Part shown: positions 53,861 to 62,735 of the stretch, piece by piece
Numbering within the stretch: position 1 is the stretch's first letter
Layout: each line of letters opens with the position of its first letter
Position numbers and translations under genes: made by a program
The notes under the pieces: model-generated
Database searches by the model: none
The model's input: the letters and a program-made list of their open reading frames with translations, nothing else
What the model was told of the DNA's origin: nothing
NCBI GenBank assembly: GCA_029067085.1
Contig: JAIEFE010000002.1
Span: 1 to 64,000, forward strand
DNA length: 64,000 nt
Reading direction: 5' to 3'
Source of the DNA: Lachnospiraceae bacterium
GTDB lineage: Bacteria; Bacillota; Clostridia; Lachnospirales; Lachnospiraceae

Positions 53861-54559
53861 ATGGTAAATAAACAGAAAATCTTGATCGTTGATGACGACA
53901 ACAACATTGCGGAGTTGATCTCCCTGTATCTAACAAAAGAGTGCTTTGAAACGAAGATCGTAAATGACGGAGAATCGGCCTTATCGGCTGTGGACAGCTT
54001 TGCACCCAATCTCATGCTCCTTGATCTGATGCTTCCGGGTATTGACGGCTACCAGGTCTGCCGGGAGATTCGCACCCGATCCACCCTGCCGATCATCATG
54101 CTCTCCGCCAAAGGCGAGGTTTTCGACAAGGTGCTCGGACTGGAACTGGGTGCAGACGATTACATGGAGAAGCCCTTCGACTCTAAGGAACTGGTGGCCC
54201 GCGTAAAGGCTGTGCTGCGCCGCTATAAACCGGCTGCTGCGGAACCGAAAGCTTCCGACGTAAAGAGTGTGGAATATCCGGATCTGATCATCAACCAGAC
54301 CAACTACTCTGTCATCTACATGGGCCAGACCATCGATATGCCTCCAAAAGAGCTGGAACTTCTCTATTTTCTGGCTTCCTCTCCCAACCACGTCTTTTCC
54401 AGAGAGCAGCTTTTGGATCAGATTTGGGGGTACGAATACATTGGCGACAGCCGCACGGTGGATGTGCACGTCAAACGGCTCCGCGAAAAAATAAGCGACC
54501 ACGAACGCTGGCGAATCGCCACCATCTGGGGCGTTGGCTATAAATTTGAGGTGCGGTGA
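53861..54559 (+). CDS. OmpR/PhoB-type response regulator
   Basis: The 232-residue protein has a receiver domain (VDDDNN acidic site, Asp55 in LLDLMLP, Lys at about 105 in EKPFDSKELV) and a winged-helix trans_reg_C domain ending WGVGYKFE. GGAGGATC precedes the ATG, and it lies ten bases after mutS2. Partner of the following kinase; the cue is unknown. Confidence 0.94.
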   Translation: MVNKQKILIVDDDNNIAELISLYLTKECFETKIVNDGESALSAVDSFAPNLMLLDLMLPGIDGYQVCREIRTRSTLPIIMLSAKGEVFDKVLGLELGADDYMEKPFDSKELVARVKAVLRRYKPAAAEPKASDVKSVEYPDLIINQTNYSVIYMGQTIDMPPKELELLYFLASSPNHVFSREQLLDQIWGYEYIGDSRTVDVHVKRLREKISDHERWRIATIWGVGYKFEVR

Positions 54560-54620
54560 TCATTGAGAAAGAATTTGAAATGCCTGGATACAGGCATATT
54601 TCGTGTGTGAGGATGATACG

Positions 54621-56045
54621 ATGCGGAAGACTCTCTATTTGAAGTTAATACTGGCTTATATCATCTTCGGGTTTTTCGGTTTTCTCGTAGTTGCTACTTT
54701 TGTATCCGATATGACCTACAATCACCTGACAAAGGAGAAAGCGGACGCCCTCTACCGCGAGGCTACCCTGATTGCGAACACCTATGCTACAGACCTCTAC
54801 AACACCGATGTCGCTCTGGAGACGGTGAAGTCGCAGTTAGACGCCTTGGACACCTACCTGAACGCCACGATCTGGATCATCAATCCGTCAGGACGAATGA
54901 TACTGGATTCCTCCGCTCCTGTGGATGTGGAAAATGAGATCGTAGTGGAAAATTTCGACCCCACCATCACTGCCGGTTCCTATTACACAGTAGGCGACTT
55001 TTTCAGAACCTTTGATCAGGAAATGCTAAGTGTTTTCGCACCCATCACCTCTGACTATAAGGTAAAAGGCTACGTGGTCATCCACGCCTCCCTAAAAAGT
55101 ATTCAGACTGAGACCAACCAGCTCTTAAACATTTCCTACATCATGTTAATCATTCTCTTTCTGTTATCCCTGATCATTCTGATCTTTTTCACGGAGATGG
55201 TCTACATCCCCCTGCGTAAGATTACGGAGGCGACAGAACAGTATGCCAGCGGCAATATGCACTACGAATTCAGCGTGGAGAGCGAGGATGAGATGGGATA
55301 TCTCGCCGCGATCCTCTCCTACATGGCAAGCGAGATTGCCCGATCAGAGGACGACCAGAAAAAATTTGTGGCCAATGTCTCCCACGACTTTCGCTCCCCC
55401 TTAACCTCCATTGACGGATACTTAAAAGCGATGCTGGACGGTACGATTCCGCCTGAGATGTATGAAAAATACCTGACCATCGTCCTGAACGAGACAGAGC
55501 GCCTGACAAAACTGACAAACAGTCTGCTGACCTTGAACAATCTGAACACAAAGGGCATTATGTTGAACCGAACGGATTTTGAGATCAACGCCATTATCCG
55601 CAATGTAGCCGCTTCCTTCGAGGGCACCTGCCGCCAAAAGACCATTGGCATCGAGCTGCTTCTTACGGGCGAGGAGATGTATGTGATCGCAGATATGGAC
55701 AAGATTCAACAGGTGCTCTACAATCTTTTGGATAATGCCATCAAGTTCAGCCACCACGATTCCCTGATCAAGATCGAAACCACCGAAAAACGCAATAAAG
55801 TTTTTGTGAGCGTAAAAGATACCGGAATCGGCATCCCGAAAGACGATCTGAAACTCATCTGGGACCGTTTTTATAAGTCTGACCTCTCCAGAGGAAAAGA
55901 TAAAAAAGGAACGGGACTCGGACTGTCCATCACTAAGGAGATCATTCAGGCGCACGGCGAGAATATCAATGTGATCAGTACGGAAGGCGTCGGAACGGAG
56001 TTTATTTTCTCGCTGCAGAAATCGGATGTGGAGGACGATGACTAA
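54621..56045 (+). CDS. HAMP-domain sensor histidine kinase
   Basis: The start is ATG 54621 (GAGG eight bases upstream); an in-frame GTG lies at 54603. The 474-residue protein has TM1 (8-33), an extracellular domain (35-165), TM2 (170-195), a HAMP domain (196-250), HisKA with His255 (NVSHDFRSPLTSID) and a HATPase domain (LLDNAIKFS, DTGIGIPKDD, GTGLGLSITKEI). PhoR/WalK-like layout. It forms a two-component system with the previous gene. Confidence 0.94.
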   Translation: MRKTLYLKLILAYIIFGFFGFLVVATFVSDMTYNHLTKEKADALYREATLIANTYATDLYNTDVALETVKSQLDALDTYLNATIWIINPSGRMILDSSAPVDVENEIVVENFDPTITAGSYYTVGDFFRTFDQEMLSVFAPITSDYKVKGYVVIHASLKSIQTETNQLLNISYIMLIILFLLSLIILIFFTEMVYIPLRKITEATEQYASGNMHYEFSVESEDEMGYLAAILSYMASEIARSEDDQKKFVANVSHDFRSPLTSIDGYLKAMLDGTIPPEMYEKYLTIVLNETERLTKLTNSLLTLNNLNTKGIMLNRTDFEINAIIRNVAASFEGTCRQKTIGIELLLTGEEMYVIADMDKIQQVLYNLLDNAIKFSHHDSLIKIETTEKRNKVFVSVKDTGIGIPKDDLKLIWDRFYKSDLSRGKDKKGTGLGLSITKEIIQAHGENINVISTEGVGTEFIFSLQKSDVEDDD

Positions 56046-56075
56046 GATGATCAATGTAAGAGACAGACGATATGA

Positions 56076-56567
56076 TTACCCCCACACAAGTCTATGCAGT
56101 TCCCCTTCCATCTGCATCCCTATAAATTCATTCTGGCGCAGAGCCTCATACAGCACGATCGCCACTGCGTTTGACAGATTCAACGACCGAATCTCACTAA
56201 GCATTGGAATACGGATGCAGGTCTCCTCATTCTCCACAAGAAGCTCTTCGGGAATCCCGGCGCTCTCCTTGCCGAACATGATATAGTCGTTCGGCGAAAA
56301 AGCCGCCTCCGTGTAAAGGCGCTTCGCCTTTGTGGTCGCATACCAGATCTTCGCCCCGGGATTCTTTTCGTGAAATTCCTGCACATTCATATAGCGAGTC
56401 ACGTCCAGCTTTTCCCAGTAGTCCATACCTGCCCGTCTGATGGATTTTTCATCCAGATGAAATCCCAACGGCTCGATCAAATGGAGCGCCGTACCCGTTG
56501 CAACACAGGTACGGCCGATATTTCCCGTATTCGCCGGAATCTCCGGCTGATGTAAAATGATATGCAT
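56076..56567 (-). CDS. trmL: tRNA (cytidine(34)-2'-O)-methyltransferase TrmL
   Basis: The 163-residue protein is a single SPOUT domain with PANTGNIGRTCVATGTALHL near the start, FGKESAGIPEELL, and a C-terminal trefoil knot LNLSNAVAIVLYEALRQ. Normal length for TrmL/YibK, which methylates the wobble base of tRNA-Leu. Confidence 0.95.
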   Translation of the reverse strand: MHIILHQPEIPANTGNIGRTCVATGTALHLIEPLGFHLDEKSIRRAGMDYWEKLDVTRYMNVQEFHEKNPGAKIWYATTKAKRLYTEAAFSPNDYIMFGKESAGIPEELLVENEETCIRIPMLSEIRSLNLSNAVAIVLYEALRQNEFIGMQMEGELHRLVWG

Positions 56568-56575
56568 CTTTCTCC

Positions 56576-57751
56576 CTACTTCTTTTCTTGTTGCCGGAGT
56601 CTCTCTACAAATGCCGCAATCTTTCCGATCGCCAGCTTCAGATTCTCCAGCGAGTAGGCATAGGAAATCCGCAAAAACCCTTCTCCGCAGTCTCCAAATG
56701 CCGTGCCGGGCACCACCGCTACCTTCTCTTCCTCCAAAAGCCGCTCCGCAAACTCCTCGCTGGTCAGGCCGAACTCCTTAATGCAGGGGAAAATGTAGAA
56801 CGCGCCAAAAGGCTCAAAGCATTCCAGTTTCATCTCACGAAAGGCATTCATCAGGTAACGTCTCCTCTGGTTGTATGCCGTCCGCATTTCCGCCACATCA
56901 TCATCTCCGTTCTTTAACGCCTCCACGGCTGCGTACTGGCTGGTGGTAGGTGCGCACATGATCGCAAACTGATGGAGCTTCAGCATCTGCTCCAGAATAG
57001 GCCTGGGAGCGCAGGCATAGCCAAGACGCCAGCCTGTCATGGCAAACGCTTTGGAAAAACCGTTGATCAGGATAGTGCGCTCCTGCATCCCTTCGATCTC
57101 TGTGATAGACACATGCTTCTCCTTATAGGTAAGCTCTGCATAAATCTCGTCAGACATGACAAGTATGTCATGTTTTCGGATCACTGCGGCGATTTCTTCC
57201 AGGTCCTTCTTCTCCATGATCGCCCCCGTAGGGTTGTTTGGGAAGGGCAGCACCAGAAGCTTCGTCTTTTCCGTGATCGCATCCTCCAGTTCCCCGGCCG
57301 TCAAACGGAATTCATTCTCCGCCTTGAGGTCGATGATCACGGGCACACCCCCTGCCATGATGGCGCAGGGTTCGTAGGACACAAAGCTGGGCTGCGGAAT
57401 CAACACCTCATCTCCTGGATTTAAGACCGCGCGCATCCCGATGTCAATCGCCTCCGAGCCACCGACCGTCACCAGCACCTCATGCACCGGATCGTAGCTG
57501 ACGCCCTGTTTTCTCTTGGTATAGCCGCTGATTTCCTCTTTGAGCTCCTTCAGACCGGCATTCGAGGTATAGAAAGTGCGCCCCTTCTCCAAAGAGTAGA
57601 TACCCTCGTCCCGAATATGCCATGGCGTGTCAAAATCAGGCTCGCCAACGCCCAGAGAGATCGCGTCCTCCATCTCGCTGACCAGATCAAAAAATTTACG
57701 TATCCCGGAAGGTTTTAAAGCAACTGCTTTCTCAGACAACATATTTTTCAC
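56576..57751 (-). CDS. PLP-dependent class I/II aminotransferase
   Basis: The 391-residue protein is a fold-type I aminotransferase: LGVGEPDFDTPWHI, FPNNPTGAIMEK, then LINGFSKAFAMTGWRLGY, where Lys is the PLP Schiff-base residue. Close to the aromatic/aspartate AspB/PatA group. GTG start 57751, overlapping the Lrp stop by 4 bp with AAGGTG upstream. It ends the AIRS-Lrp-aminotransferase operon. Confidence 0.93.
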   Translation of the reverse strand: MKNMLSEKAVALKPSGIRKFFDLVSEMEDAISLGVGEPDFDTPWHIRDEGIYSLEKGRTFYTSNAGLKELKEEISGYTKRKQGVSYDPVHEVLVTVGGSEAIDIGMRAVLNPGDEVLIPQPSFVSYEPCAIMAGGVPVIIDLKAENEFRLTAGELEDAITEKTKLLVLPFPNNPTGAIMEKKDLEEIAAVIRKHDILVMSDEIYAELTYKEKHVSITEIEGMQERTILINGFSKAFAMTGWRLGYACAPRPILEQMLKLHQFAIMCAPTTSQYAAVEALKNGDDDVAEMRTAYNQRRRYLMNAFREMKLECFEPFGAFYIFPCIKEFGLTSEEFAERLLEEEKVAVVPGTAFGDCGEGFLRISYAYSLENLKLAIGKIAAFVERLRQQEKK

Positions 57752-58230
57752 GGTGACACCTTCTCTCTCGTATCCTCGTAGGCTTTCGTCAGAATTGTTC
57801 CGTGGTCCTTATACTTTTTCAAAATGAAATGTGTCGCAGTGCTGAGTACAGAGTCCAGTGTGGAGAGCTTGTCAGACACAAAACCCGATATCTCTTTTAA
57901 AGACTTCCCTTCCAGAGAAACAAGCAGATCGTAGCCGCCGGAAATCAGATAAACGGACGTCACCTCCGGATATTTGTAAATGCGCTCCGCAATGTTGTCA
58001 AAGCCCTGTCCTCTCTGGGGCGTCACGCGCACTTCGATCAAGGCGGACACCTTCTCGATGGACGTTTTCTCCCAGTCGATCAAGGTGTGATATCCGCAGA
58101 TAATCCCCTCTTCTTGCAATGCCTGCAGCTCGTTTGCTACGTCAATCTCCTCCACACCCAGGATCACCGCCAGCTCTTTTAAATCGATGCGGCTGTTCCT
58201 TTCTATAATTGCCAGTAACTCTTCTCTCAT
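57748..58230 (-). CDS. Lrp/AsnC-family transcriptional regulator
   Basis: The 160-residue protein has an N-terminal HTH (RNSRIDLKELAVILGVEEID, ALQEEGIICGYH) and a RAM ligand domain (VTPQRGQGFDNIAERIYKYP, GGYDLLVSLEG). It overlaps both neighbours by 4 bp, so it is translated with them and is likely to control the aminotransferase operon in response to an amino acid. Confidence 0.93.
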   Translation of the reverse strand: MREELLAIIERNSRIDLKELAVILGVEEIDVANELQALQEEGIICGYHTLIDWEKTSIEKVSALIEVRVTPQRGQGFDNIAERIYKYPEVTSVYLISGGYDLLVSLEGKSLKEISGFVSDKLSTLDSVLSTATHFILKKYKDHGTILTKAYEDTREKVSP

Positions 58231-58838
58231 CTTTTTTCCTCCTCTTTTAACTCCCTCGGTTTATTTAAATAACTTTTCCTTCCCTGATTATAGAGCACCC
58301 GATCATTCCCCCTCGTCGTCCTCCCGATCACTGTTGCCAAAATCCCCTCCCGCGAAAGCGCCGCTACAAGGGAATTTCCATTCTCCGCAGTCATTAAGAG
58401 GCAGCCGCCCGAGGAAATCTCATAGGGATTCTCTCCAAAAAACTCACAGATTTCTATGGTTTCCTGCCTTACAGGAATTCTTCTCAAGTCCACTTCCAGT
58501 CCGACGCCGGCTTCCTGTGCCATCTCCCAAAGCCCTGCTAAAATCCCGCCCCGGGAAAGGCTGCGTATGCCGCAGACGCCGGACTTCATGGCGGTAGCGG
58601 CCTCCGGTACAACCGACAGATGCCTGTCGAAGGCGGCTGCTTCATCAATCATGCGCGCAGGAAATCGTTCCAGAAGCCGTTCTCTGTACTGCCTTGCAAG
58701 CCGTGCCGTTTCTTCCAGAGCAATCCACTTACTTGCCACGATATCCTGATCCGCACACGCAGAAACGGCGCAGACTTCCCCCAGTCCCGCGCCGCTTTGC
58801 ACCTCATCTCTATAGGGTTTATCGTTTACTAGTCTCAT
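58227..58838 (-). CDS. AIR-synthase-related protein, C-terminal domain only
   Basis: The 203-residue protein matches the C-terminal (AIRS_C) half of HypE/PurM-like proteins: ASKWIALEETARLARQY, FDRHLSVVPEAATAMKSGVC, GGILAGLWEMAQEAGVGLEV and FFGENPYEISSGGCLL. Full-length relatives have about 330 residues; the N-terminal ATP-binding domain is missing and the 67 bp to the next gene cannot hold it. It is either a natural half-domain variant or an N-terminally truncated gene. Confidence 0.65.
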   Translation of the reverse strand: MRLVNDKPYRDEVQSGAGLGEVCAVSACADQDIVASKWIALEETARLARQYRERLLERFPARMIDEAAAFDRHLSVVPEAATAMKSGVCGIRSLSRGGILAGLWEMAQEAGVGLEVDLRRIPVRQETIEICEFFGENPYEISSGGCLLMTAENGNSLVAALSREGILATVIGRTTRGNDRVLYNQGRKSYLNKPRELKEEEKR

Positions 58839-58905
58839 ATGTCATGCCTTATTTTTGGAATACATGCGCCGTAACCATTTTACATCTGTCATGTCAGTAT
58901 CAGCA

Positions 58906-60390
58906 TTATTCTGCAGGTGGGGGCGCTTGTTCCGGCTGCGGTGCTTGAGCTGCTTCCTGAGCCGCGCGATAGGCACCCGCCACTGCCTTGACCTCATCTA
59001 CGCTGTTTGTAGCGATAGCCGCCATGATCGCATTGTAAGCGCCGGGATCCTGCGTCGCCACTCCTACGGTCGCGCTTCTGGGTGCTTTCATATACGAACT
59101 GCTGTTGACCTGCTCGCGGCTGACTTCCACGCCGTTCTCCTTCACGATCTTCCAAAGGTTTGCCTTATAACCTATATGAGCAGACTGTACGCTGCAAAAT
59201 CCTACAGGCATCGATTCATCCACATAGATCACTTCCGTGTCAGGCACTATCTTCTCGAGCACTTCGCTCTCATAGATCACTTCCCGGCCGCTGTCCCTTG
59301 TTTCTACCCCGTAAATCGTAAAGGTGATCTGTTTATCCGGAGTCGTATACCCTTCTATATAAATAGGATAGTCCAGATTATTCTTAAACTTGAAATCCTT
59401 GCCCGAAGATTCCGCGATGGCCGCGTCCGCGGAAGGATCTACATAGGTGACGATCATAGAATGATTATAGCGTTCTACCACCTCAAGCTCCGCCAATAGC
59501 ACGGCGTTGTAAAGTGTGGTGGATACCTGACAGATACCGCCGCCCAAGCTGTCCACCACCTGCCCGTTCAAATAGGACGCCGCCATATAGTAACCGTTAT
59601 CCTCTGAAAACGGCGTGATCGTCTCGAGCGCCGAGATTTCATCTCCAGGATACATCGTAATTCCATTGAGCAGCCTGCAGCCGTTCGCCACATTTGCGCT
59701 TCTGGCTCCGCCTGAAGTAGAATAACTCGTGGTAAAGGTTCCCAGTATATCCGTCACCTTCGCCAGATCCTCTGCTGTGCCCTGCGGCTCATCCACCTTG
59801 ACCGTCAAATCGATATCGCAGGCCGTGCCGTTCCAGTCTCCCGTCAGATACGCATAAACAGAATTGACAGATGCCTCTGTATCTATCACTCTGCCGGTCT
59901 GTCCCTCCGTGATCAAAAAACCTTCCTCTGTCTTTTGCAGGGTAGCGTTCACGGCCTCCTGATTGTACTGCCCGGCGTTCTCCTCGATCAGCGAACGGAG
60001 CTTTGCCTTATCGAAATCGAAGCATACACGATAGACCTTATTCTTATATTCCAGATCCTTTAATTCTTTATAGCAGCTTAAAATGTCTCCATCTCTGCCA
60101 AAATTTGTGGCCTCTTCCAGAATTTCGTCGTTGCCCCACCTTAAGCCAAGTTCTGCTGCGGTAGTAGCAATCTCCCCCGCATCGTTTACGTGGAGTGTGA
60201 TCTGTGCACCGCCGAAGCCGGCAACATAATCCTCTATCGCCTGTCTGGCCTGATCCTTTGTCATCCCCGAGAGGTCAATATCCTCCACATAGATACCAGA
60301 TTCTATTTTTTCGTCTCTGGCCTGTACCGGCATTACGATAAGCGCTGCCGCCACAAGCGCTGCGGGAACCGCAAACGAAACCCTTTTCAT
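58906..60390 (-). CDS. VanW-family exported protein
   Basis: The 494-residue protein has a signal peptide (cleavage after VQA, residue 24), two YoaR-like peptidoglycan-binding domains (about 30-200), and a VanW domain with the signature DSLGGGICQVSTTLYNA (about 290), followed by a G5-like region and an Ala/Pro/Gln-rich tail. Family members are found near vancomycin-resistance or wall-remodelling genes but have unknown activity. GGGAGGT precedes the ATG. Confidence 0.9.
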   Translation of the reverse strand: MKRVSFAVPAALVAAALIVMPVQARDEKIESGIYVEDIDLSGMTKDQARQAIEDYVAGFGGAQITLHVNDAGEIATTAAELGLRWGNDEILEEATNFGRDGDILSCYKELKDLEYKNKVYRVCFDFDKAKLRSLIEENAGQYNQEAVNATLQKTEEGFLITEGQTGRVIDTEASVNSVYAYLTGDWNGTACDIDLTVKVDEPQGTAEDLAKVTDILGTFTTSYSTSGGARSANVANGCRLLNGITMYPGDEISALETITPFSEDNGYYMAASYLNGQVVDSLGGGICQVSTTLYNAVLLAELEVVERYNHSMIVTYVDPSADAAIAESSGKDFKFKNNLDYPIYIEGYTTPDKQITFTIYGVETRDSGREVIYESEVLEKIVPDTEVIYVDESMPVGFCSVQSAHIGYKANLWKIVKENGVEVSREQVNSSSYMKAPRSATVGVATQDPGAYNAIMAAIATNSVDEVKAVAGAYRAAQEAAQAPQPEQAPPPAE

Positions 60391-60454
60391 AAATACCTCC
60401 CTATCAGAATAACTTGCATCGGGAATATCAAATTGCCTGCTTAAAAAATCTGTG

Positions 60455-60562
60455 CTAGAATGAATACAGCGCAGAGGCGAACATCGGAATGATCATCGCC
60501 AGAACCACAATAATGATGATGATAGATGAAATGATTTTTTTGGTCTTTCGGTTAAATCTCAT
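60455..60562 (-). CDS. small single-pass membrane protein (35 residues)
   Basis: The start is ATG 60562 (GAGGT seven bases upstream). The 35-residue product is a basic start (MRFNRKTKK) followed by one hydrophobic helix and a short tail. Its location between the VanW gene and a divergent membrane-anchored gene and its clear ribosome site make it a plausible real small protein, conserved in type among Lachnospiraceae. Confidence 0.6.
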   Translation of the reverse strand: MRFNRKTKKIISSIIIIIVVLAMIIPMFASALYSF

Positions 60563-60615
60563 ACGAATACCTCTGTAAATTTTAGGAATATCATTTTGGC
60601 ATAAAGGAATTATAT

Positions 60616-61233
60616 ATGAATTTATTACTTTTTGCAAGCACCTTCACGCTGGCAATAGCCATCGCGATGGCCTCCAAAAAAAGCAGCAAAAATAAGTCCT
60701 CTATTGAGCAGGAATTCTGGGAACGGGAGCGGGCCGCCAACAGCACCCGCCGGAAATCTCTGGACGATCTGCCTTACATCAAGCTGCCCATGGAGATCTT
60801 TCCCATGGAGCTTTTGCCTGATATCCCCAGAGTGGAGGAGTACCGCCAGACCATCCTGTCTCTGAATGAGCTCCCCATCGTAAATTTCACCGGCCTTACG
60901 AACACGGAATTAAAACTTCGCTACGGTGCGCCGAACATCAACCTGTTGACTTCTTACGATCAGAGCTATACTCTGCTCGTGCGCACTCTGCAGCAGTGGG
61001 CGCAGGCTCTCTACGACGAAGGTTATTCGAAAGAGGCTTGTCAGCTTCTGGAATTTTCTGTCTCCACGGGTACGGACGTCAGCGCTACCTATCGCCTGCT
61101 ATGTAGAATCTATCAGGAACAGGGCACCCCCGAGAAGATCGGTGAACTGTACCTTATCGCGGAAACGCTCAATTCCGCCAATCAAAAAATCATTGTCGGT
61201 ATTCTGCAAGAAGCTGATGGATCTTCCGTGTAG
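60616..61233 (+). CDS. membrane-anchored helical (TPR-like) protein
   Basis: The 205-residue protein has an N-terminal transmembrane helix (MNLLLFASTFTLAIAIAMAS), a basic linker and helical hairpins in the C-terminal half (QALYDEGYSKEACQLLEFSV, ATYRLLCRIYQEQGTPEKIG) typical of TPR/Sel1-like repeats. AAGGAA precedes the ATG. Its 3' end overlaps the convergent exonuclease gene by 44 bp. Confidence 0.6.
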   Translation: MNLLLFASTFTLAIAIAMASKKSSKNKSSIEQEFWERERAANSTRRKSLDDLPYIKLPMEIFPMELLPDIPRVEEYRQTILSLNELPIVNFTGLTNTELKLRYGAPNINLLTSYDQSYTLLVRTLQQWAQALYDEGYSKEACQLLEFSVSTGTDVSATYRLLCRIYQEQGTPEKIGELYLIAETLNSANQKIIVGILQEADGSSV

Positions 61234-61906
61234 CCTCACTGCGTGTCAGACTCTCAATCTCATAATCTACTACCAGTTTATGCTTGTCCAGCAATTTATA
61301 TAACTGCTCTTTTTGCGGAATAGTGATTGGAGTATCGCGTTTTATGGGGTGGTTGAGCTGTCTGGGCACAAAAAGATTCTTCTCTCCCTCCGCAGCTTCC
61401 TTTTCATAAAAATCCGCTGCAAGCTTTCCATATAAAACTGTCGTAGCGCGGGCATCGTCAAGCGCCCTGTGCGCCTTGTGAGGTATTTCATAGTACGCAC
61501 AGAGCGCGCTGAGGCTTCTGCTCTCCAGTTCTTTTAAGTACTTGCGCGCAATCTTTAAGGTGTCAATGCCCTGCCGTTCAAAGACAAGCTTATCAGCCAC
61601 CGCCGCCCTCTTTAAAAATGCAAAATCAAAATGCACGCTGTGTCCCAAAAGCGGCCGCTCTCCCAGAAAAAGCAGAAGCTCCGGAAGCACCTCGGATATC
61701 TTTTTTGCCCCCGCAAGCTGCTCATCCCGAATCCCCGTCAACTCTACGATCTTCTCCTCCAGCTCCCTCTCCGGATTCACAAGGCACTCCCACTCTCCTG
61801 TAATCTCACCATTATCCACGCGGATTGCACCTATCTCTATGATTTTATCCTTCTTCGGCTCCAGTCCCGTCGTTTCCAGATCAATACACACATACGTATC
61901 TGTCAT
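61190..61906 (-). CDS. DnaQ-like 3'-5' exonuclease
   Basis: The start is ATG 61906 (GGGAGG five bases upstream). The 238-residue protein has the DEDDh exonuclease motifs: CIDLETTGL (Asp, Glu), GHSVHFDFAFL (Asp), and HRALDDARA (His, Asp). The C-terminal part (KRDTPITIPQKEQLYKLLDK) is a family-specific extension seen in Clostridia. It degrades single-stranded DNA or proofreads; a PolC is not in the window. Confidence 0.9.
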   Translation of the reverse strand: MTDTYVCIDLETTGLEPKKDKIIEIGAIRVDNGEITGEWECLVNPERELEEKIVELTGIRDEQLAGAKKISEVLPELLLFLGERPLLGHSVHFDFAFLKRAAVADKLVFERQGIDTLKIARKYLKELESRSLSALCAYYEIPHKAHRALDDARATTVLYGKLAADFYEKEAAEGEKNLFVPRQLNHPIKRDTPITIPQKEQLYKLLDKHKLVVDYEIESLTRSEATRKIHQLLAEYRQ

Positions 61907-62178
61907 CATACCCTCCCGGCAGATCATCCATCTTCGTCCAAGCAGAATTAATACTATCTAAAACAAGTGCCCGTTTTCCGGCAAAAAGTTTAGATATCCC
62001 ATATTCTCTATATCTATGGTATTATTTAAAGATTCCCACCACATCTTGTAGTTTCTTCATTATTATTACAATTAATCTTACATTTTTAAGTAAAATATTC
62101 TATATGGAATATACTTATTAAAAATTAGAATAATATGAATACGCAAAATACACTAGAATAACAAAAAGGGATTACATA

Positions 62179-62532
62179 ATGAAGACAAGGATAAAAGAAC
62201 TCCGACTGGAAAAAAAACTGACACAGCAGGCCCTTGCAAAGCATCTTGGCATCAACCAGACAAGCTTGAGCAAGATTGAATGTGGCTCCAGCACACCCGA
62301 CGCATTGCTTCTGGTCGATTTATCGCGCTTCTTTCACGTCACAACAGACTATATTCTATTACTTTCTGAAGAACGTCTGACAGCAGACCATCTCTTAGAA
62401 AACAACCTGCACCATCTCAAGAAATATCAACGTTTCATCACCGTTTGTCAGAGGATGAATCAGAAACAACAGGGGGATTGTTACAACTTTTTGTGCAGCA
62501 TGCTTGGCGTGAACGACACGCCCGGCCCATAG
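62179..62532 (+). CDS. XRE-family transcriptional regulator
   Basis: The 117-residue protein has an N-terminal HTH (RLEKKLTQQALAKHLGINQT, LSKIECGSSTPDALLLVDLS) and a helical C-terminal region with two Cys. AAGGGA precedes the ATG. It stands alone with no operon partner. The gap 61907-62178 is AT-rich and shows no gene. Confidence 0.9.
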   Translation: MKTRIKELRLEKKLTQQALAKHLGINQTSLSKIECGSSTPDALLLVDLSRFFHVTTDYILLLSEERLTADHLLENNLHHLKKYQRFITVCQRMNQKQQGDCYNFLCSMLGVNDTPGP

Positions 62533-62677
62533 GCTGCCACATCGCTAAGGTTATCATACCTTTCTGCAGATCTGTTTTCTTACACAGCACATCTATGCAG
62601 CGTGTCAGCACCCCGATCATGCCAAACCCCATTTGCTGTCACACTTGCTCTCAGCGTCTTTTCAGACGCTTCTACGA

Positions 62678-62701
62678 AGGCGGGATAATAATATCCCGCC
62701 T
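62678..62701. terminator. hairpin between convergent XRE gene and galT
   Basis: A perfect 10-bp stem AGGCGGGATA/TATCCCGCCT with ATAA loop. No strong T run follows on either strand, so its terminator role rests on position (convergent gap) and stem strength. Confidence 0.55.
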
Positions 62702-62735
62702 CACCTCTTATCGTTTACTTTTCTTCTGACAACCG

